Positions 60,572-64,000 of a stretch of 64,000 bases of DNA are shown in pieces. A program made the translations under genes and the position numbers. Positions within the stretch are counted from its first letter, which is position 1, and every line of letters begins with the position of its first letter. The notes below the pieces were generated by a model. The model was not told where the DNA came from. It did no database searches and saw only the letters and a program-made list of their open reading frames with translations. This DNA is from Sedimenticola thiotaurini (lineage in GTDB: Bacteria; Pseudomonadota; Gammaproteobacteria; Chromatiales; Chromatiaceae), in contig NZ_CP011412.1 of assembly GCF_001007875.1 (NCBI RefSeq), positions 3,864,945 through 3,928,944 on the forward strand, written 5' to 3'.

Positions 60572-61039
60572 TCAATAGGCGACCCGGGTGACACCGCCCT
60601 GTTTCAGCAAGCGGATCCGCTCACCGGGGTTAAAGTACTGTCCGTCCTGGACCTCCTGTACAATGGAGAGCACTTCACCGGACTCCATGCGGACGGTGAT
60701 CTCCTGGCCCTGCTTGGTGGTCAGTTTTTTCTCGGCCGCCTGGCCGGCCAGACCTCCGGCAACCGCGCCCACCACTGTGGCGATACTGCGTCCCGTGCCT
60801 CCGCCCACGGTGCTGCCGGCGAGACCACCCACGATGGCCCCGGAACCGGTGCCCACAATACCGTCGCTGCGGCCCTCAATCACCACCGGTGTGACCGATT
60901 CCACGATGCCATACTTCACCGTCTGCACCCGGCGCGCTTCATCCCGGCTGTAGGTGGTGCCTGTCAAGCCGCTGGTGGTGCAGCCGGCCACTGCACCCAG
61001 CATGGCCAGTGCAAAGAAGATATTGACTGATTTGCTCAT
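60572..61039 (-). CDS. glycine-zipper outer-membrane lipoprotein (SlyB/Pcp-like)
   Basis: A 155-residue lipoprotein with lipobox AVAGC (Cys20). Its centre is a glycine-zipper pair of hydrophobic segments (VGTGSGAIVGGLAGSTVGGG and ATVVGAVAGGLAGQAAE), the glycine-zipper 2TM domain of SlyB-type proteins. A small beta domain with TVRMESGEVLSIVQ closes it. Such proteins stabilise the outer membrane under Mg or envelope stress; corA nearby makes a magnesium link attractive but unproven. Confidence 0.85.
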   Translation of the reverse strand: MSKSVNIFFALAMLGAVAGCTTSGLTGTTYSRDEARRVQTVKYGIVESVTPVVIEGRSDGIVGTGSGAIVGGLAGSTVGGGTGRSIATVVGAVAGGLAGQAAEKKLTTKQGQEITVRMESGEVLSIVQEVQDGQYFNPGERIRLLKQGGVTRVAY

Positions 61040-61267
61040 TTTACGCTCCCGTGAATCTGTTGCGATCGCCTGATGATCAGCTACCGTGCTGGTGACGGAT
61101 CTGAAGGTACACTCCCCCGTGGGCTTTGTACTCCCTATCAGTATTGACCATGGATCGCCCTAAAAGGTCATGCGGCGGGCGGAAATGGATGTTTTTTATC
61201 GGATCTGATGGCGGCCCGGTGGACCGATTAGTCAGCTGTGTCGTTTACGCCGGCGCTAGGCTGATCC

Positions 61268-62410
61268 TCAGGCCAGCACCGGCGGAACCTGCCGGGTCCA
61301 GTCGCTCTTTTCGCTGGTACAGTCGCCGGTTAATGTGAACCCCAGCAACTCCCCCTGGGGGGAGTGGAACAGTCCCCGCACACCGTTTTCCGCCTGCTCG
61401 ATGGACCAGATGCCCGCTGCGCCTTGGGGCGGCGGGGAGACCACGATGGGGCAGGCGGGCGTTTTGATAATCACCGGCATGGCGGGGTAGGTGAGGATCG
61501 TTTCCGTGCCGGTCAATGTCTTTGCCAGAGCCCGGGCGCCATTCATCAGGGGCATGACGTATGGCAGGTTCAGTCCGGCTATCTCGGCGCAGTCCCCCAG
61601 GGCATAGATACCGGCCTGGCTGGTCTGGAGTGTCCGGTCGGTCACAATGCCCCGGTTCGTCTCCAGACCAATGGCGTTCGCCAGGCGCAGATCGGGCTTC
61701 AGTCCGATGGCGGAGAGTATGACATCGGCGGCCACGCTCTCCCCGTTGGTCAGCTGGAGCCGATAGCCGTCTTCACCGTGATTGATCCCATCCACCACCG
61801 TGCCCAGGTGCCACTGCACGCCCTGGGCTGCCAGCCCCTGTTGCAGCGCCTGGCCGGCGGCTTCCGGCAGCAGGGTACTGATGGGGTAGGGATCGGGACC
61901 GATCACCGCTACCTCCCGGCCCGAAGCGACCAGGTCATTGGCAAATTCACAGCCAATCAGCCCGGGGCCGATGATGGCCACCCGCCGGGCATGCTCAATC
62001 CTGTCGCGGAACTGCTGGTACTCCTCCAGGTTGTTCACCGATATCACCTGGTCGGCGGCATCCCCCTTGAAAGAGAGACGAATCGGCCGGGCGCCGGTCG
62101 CCAGGACCAGCCGATCATAGGGGAGGGGGCCCCGGTCGGTGACCAGTTGCTGCCCGACGGTATCGATGGCCTCTACCCGGGTATGGGTGTGGATCTTCGC
62201 ATCGAGCCGTTGGGCCATGGTGGCGGCATCGGCGGAGATGATCTGCTGTGGTTGCTTGCCCTGGATCAGGGCGTTGGAGAGAGCCGGTTTGGGGTAGGCG
62301 TTTCCGTCATCGGCAGTGACCAGCAGCAGCGACACCTGGGGGTCGGATTTGCGGATCTCCCGCGCCAGGGTATAGCCGGCCATGCCGGTGCCAATGATTA
62401 CAATAGCCAT
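61268..62410 (-). CDS. rubB: rubredoxin-NAD(+) reductase
   Basis: A 380-residue FAD-dependent reductase of the AlkT/RubB type. FAD site VIIGTGMAGYTLAREIRKSD at the start, NAD site VAIIGPGLIGCEFANDL, and second FAD motif GIYALGDCAEI. The start at 62410 (MAIVIIGTG) is chosen; an ATG three codons earlier is possible. It passes electrons from NADH to the rubredoxin encoded 16 bases upstream. Confidence 0.9.
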   Translation of the reverse strand: MAIVIIGTGMAGYTLAREIRKSDPQVSLLLVTADDGNAYPKPALSNALIQGKQPQQIISADAATMAQRLDAKIHTHTRVEAIDTVGQQLVTDRGPLPYDRLVLATGARPIRLSFKGDAADQVISVNNLEEYQQFRDRIEHARRVAIIGPGLIGCEFANDLVASGREVAVIGPDPYPISTLLPEAAGQALQQGLAAQGVQWHLGTVVDGINHGEDGYRLQLTNGESVAADVILSAIGLKPDLRLANAIGLETNRGIVTDRTLQTSQAGIYALGDCAEIAGLNLPYVMPLMNGARALAKTLTGTETILTYPAMPVIIKTPACPIVVSPPPQGAAGIWSIEQAENGVRGLFHSPQGELLGFTLTGDCTSEKSDWTRQVPPVLA

Positions 62411-62426
62411 GGATATCACCCCGGTG

Positions 62427-62591
62427 TCAGACCTCTACCATCTCAAAATCGGATTTGGATGCGCCACAGTCGGGACACTCCCAGTCATCCGGTACATCTT
62501 GCCAACGGGTACCGGCAGGAATGCCCTCTTCGGGCAGGCCTTTGGCCTCGTCATAGATAAAATCACAAATAATGCATTTATATTTTTTCAC
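62427..62591 (-). CDS. rubA: rubredoxin
   Basis: A 54-residue iron protein starting at GTG, with a ggtgag ribosome site. It has the two Cys pairs CIIC ([15 protein letters not shown]) and CPDC ([18 protein letters not shown]) that hold one iron. It forms an operon with the rubredoxin reductase and is divergent from oxyR, suggesting a role in reducing oxygen or peroxides. It is too short for most length cut-offs and easy to overlook. Confidence 0.95.
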   Translation of the reverse strand: MKKYKCIICDFIYDEAKGLPEEGIPAGTRWQDVPDDWECPDCGASKSDFEMVEV

Positions 62592-62873
62592 GCTCTCACC
62601 CTCTTTTGTTCAGAATCAGTGTTCAGGTTGCTGTCTGTCGGATCTTCTATCCCCTGCACGGTTTGGCGGACAGCCGGCTGGCCAGGTTAATCGTCGTAGG
62701 TTGCATGCTCTGAGGCCAGTTCTACTATTTTACCTACAGGCAGCACACCCTTCGACTGGAACGGCTCCGGTTATGACCCGGTTCCGAAGTCGTGCCACTG
62801 GATACAGTTTACAGTAGGGTATAAGATCGCTCCAATTGAATTAAAAGTATTTTTTAATAGAGACAGTAGATAT
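62592..62873. promoter_or_regulatory. divergent control region between rubredoxin and oxyR
   Basis: 282 bases without a gene. Both transcription units start here, the classic position for OxyR autoregulation and target control. The 70 bases before oxyR are AT-rich (tattttttaatagagac), but I could not identify an OxyR-type spaced ATAG pattern with confidence. Confidence 0.4.
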
Positions 62874-63794
62874 ATGAATTTACCAACACTACGTCAGCTC
62901 CACTACCTGGTCACCGTGGTGGAGCTGTGCCATTTCGGGCAGGCGGCGGAGCGTTGCTTTGTGACCCAGTCAACTCTCAGTACTGCCATTCAGGAGTTGG
63001 AGGCGCTGCTGGGGGTGCAACTGCTGGAGCGAACCAAGCGGAAAGTGCTGCCGACCCCGCTGGGAGTAGAACTGGCCAACAAGGCCAGGGAGATCCTCAG
63101 CATGACCGAATCGTTGGTACAGGATGCCCAGGTTGATCGCCAGCCCCTGAGCGGTGAATTGCGCCTGGGGGTGATCCCCACCGTCAGCCCCTTCCTGCTG
63201 CCCAAGGTGCTGACCGGGGTACGCAGCCAGTTTGCCCAGCTGGAACTCTTTTTACTGGAGGATCAGTCCCAGCATCTGCTGGATCGACTGGCGGCGGGGG
63301 AGTTGGATTGTGCCATTCTTGCGTTGCCGTTCGACCTGGGTGGGCTGGAGCACCAGGTGTTCTGGCAGGAGAAATTTCTGGTCGCCTTCCCCGCCGATCA
63401 CCCCATGAGTCAGGGTGGCCCGATCGCTTCGAAAAAACTGCCGGGTAACGAACTGCTGTTACTGGAGCAGGGACATTGCCTGAGGGATCACGCCCTGGGG
63501 GTCTGTCATATGAAGGCGATGGCCCGTCGGTCATCGTTTCAGGGCACCAGTCTCTATACCCTGGTGCAGATGGTGGCGGGGGGGCAGGGTATCACCTTTC
63601 TGCCGGAGATGGCGGTTGATGAGGACTTCCTGGCCCAGAACCCGATTGCGGTCCGTCCGTTGGTGGAAAAGGGGCCGCACCGGGAGATCTGCCTGGTGTG
63701 GCGGGCAGCTTACCACCGCAAGGCCGATCTGGCTCTGCTGGCAGACTGTATGCATGACCTGTTAAAGGCCCACTATCAGGCAACAGGCAAGTGA
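62874..63794 (+). CDS. oxyR: hydrogen peroxide-sensing regulator OxyR
   Basis: A 306-residue LysR-family protein. The winged helix is at the start (TLRQLHYLVTVVELCHFGQA and CFVTQSTLSTAIQELE). The redox pair is Cys202 and Cys211 in GHCLRDHALGVC, exactly 9 residues apart as in E. coli Cys199/Cys208. This identifies true OxyR rather than a generic LysR. It activates peroxide defences when the disulfide forms; the divergent rubredoxin pair is the obvious local target. Confidence 0.95.
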   Translation: MNLPTLRQLHYLVTVVELCHFGQAAERCFVTQSTLSTAIQELEALLGVQLLERTKRKVLPTPLGVELANKAREILSMTESLVQDAQVDRQPLSGELRLGVIPTVSPFLLPKVLTGVRSQFAQLELFLLEDQSQHLLDRLAAGELDCAILALPFDLGGLEHQVFWQEKFLVAFPADHPMSQGGPIASKKLPGNELLLLEQGHCLRDHALGVCHMKAMARRSSFQGTSLYTLVQMVAGGQGITFLPEMAVDEDFLAQNPIAVRPLVEKGPHREICLVWRAAYHRKADLALLADCMHDLLKAHYQATGK

Positions 63795-63798
63795 TCAA

Positions 63799-63829
63799 CC
63801 GGGTGGGCATCCTCTGCCGGCCCACCCGG
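63799..63829. terminator. bidirectional hairpin between oxyR and the next gene
   Basis: The ten-base arms ccgggtgggc and gcccacccgg pair perfectly around an 11-base loop, 5 bases after the oxyR stop and between converging genes. There is no T-run on either side, so the strength is uncertain. Confidence 0.55.
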
Positions 63830-63852
63830 CGTAGTGATGGACGGATTGGGTA

Positions 63853-64000
63853 TTACTTGGACAGATCGATATTCTGTCCGCTTTCCAGAATCTCCGCTGT
63901 GCGCACATTGAGGTAGTCGTAGAAACTCTTCGGGTATTTTACATAGTGCCGTTCACCCACGTAGCGCAACATCTCCTGGAAGTGGTAAGTGAACAGCAGG
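63853..64000 (-). CDS. C-terminal end of an unrecognised protein (5' partial)
   Basis: The last 49 codons of a minus-strand gene that enters from the right edge, ending at the TAA at 63853-63855. The visible residues include LRYVGERHYVKYPKSFYDYL and end RTAEILESGQNIDLSK. The coding assignment rests on an open frame, sensible composition and a hairpin after the stop. I do not recognise the family from this part alone. Confidence 0.6.
   Translation of the reverse strand, partial: LLFTYHFQEMLRYVGERHYVKYPKSFYDYLNVRTAEILESGQNIDLSK

Overview
The window is a GC-rich gammaproteobacterial chromosome segment. The order mutS - (pncC/cinA) - recA - recX - alaS - lysC - csrA - tRNA-Ser - tRNA-Arg is the usual gammaproteobacterial neighbourhood, and tamA/tamB, a genuine OxyR and a complete C-P lyase operon fit that group. 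A Chromatiales/Sedimenticola-like lineage is my guess; the genus cannot be fixed from the sequence alone.

Layout. 1-3394: the tail of a NitT/TauT-type binding protein, a double nitrilase whose second half is catalytically dead, and a GntR regulator. 3520-5384: a VOC protein, an internally deleted EamA permease remnant and an Ada-like methyltransferase. 5559-16082: phosphonate operon phnCDE-F-GHIJKLMNP, with a PhnF-type operator directly before phnF. 16140-19022: mutS and a cupin, on the minus strand. 19116-30182: an accessory island inserted between mutS/cupin and pncC, bounded by a 34-bp direct repeat (33/34 identical). It holds a type I secretion ABC transporter and a run of cassettes, each a small membrane protein followed by a protein with a variable N-terminal head fused to an almost invariant FrpC-type self-processing module (SPM). 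Several parts are broken: an amber stop, a T8 frameshift, a truncated transporter copy and a head remnant. 30194-38656: core genes pncC, a DUF3422 gene, recA, recX, alaS, lysC and csrA. 38746-39784: tRNA-Ser(GCU) and tRNA-Arg(ACG), embedded in unusual repeats made of broken tRNA pieces, antisense T-arms and tiny GNA-triloop hairpins. 40267-44747: a decayed PAS-EAL gene, an EEP-family phosphodiesterase and asparagine synthase. 44752-53237: a tight six-gene minus-strand operon of heme oxygenase/peroxidase genes (alpha-dioxygenase-like enzyme, two catalase-like proteins, DyP peroxidase and two unknown proteins). 53444-58914: tamB-tamA. 59003-61039: corA and two lipoproteins. 61268-63794: rubredoxin reductase and rubredoxin, divergent from oxyR. 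The window ends inside an unrecognised minus-strand gene.

Two regions look most like undescribed systems. The first is the SPM cassette island, which reads as a type I secretion-linked polymorphic toxin/immunity array. There the variable, sometimes glycine-zipper-like N-terminal head could be released, or covalently attached to a target, by Asp-Pro self-cleavage of a shared C-terminal SPM. The second is the heme operon. Its large exported enzyme carries the Tyr-x-x-His motif of fatty-acid dioxygenases and sits with two catalase-related proteins and a DyP peroxidase, which suggests a bacterial oxylipin (fatty-acid hydroperoxide) pathway. Both functional readings are inference; the motifs and gene order are visible in the sequence.
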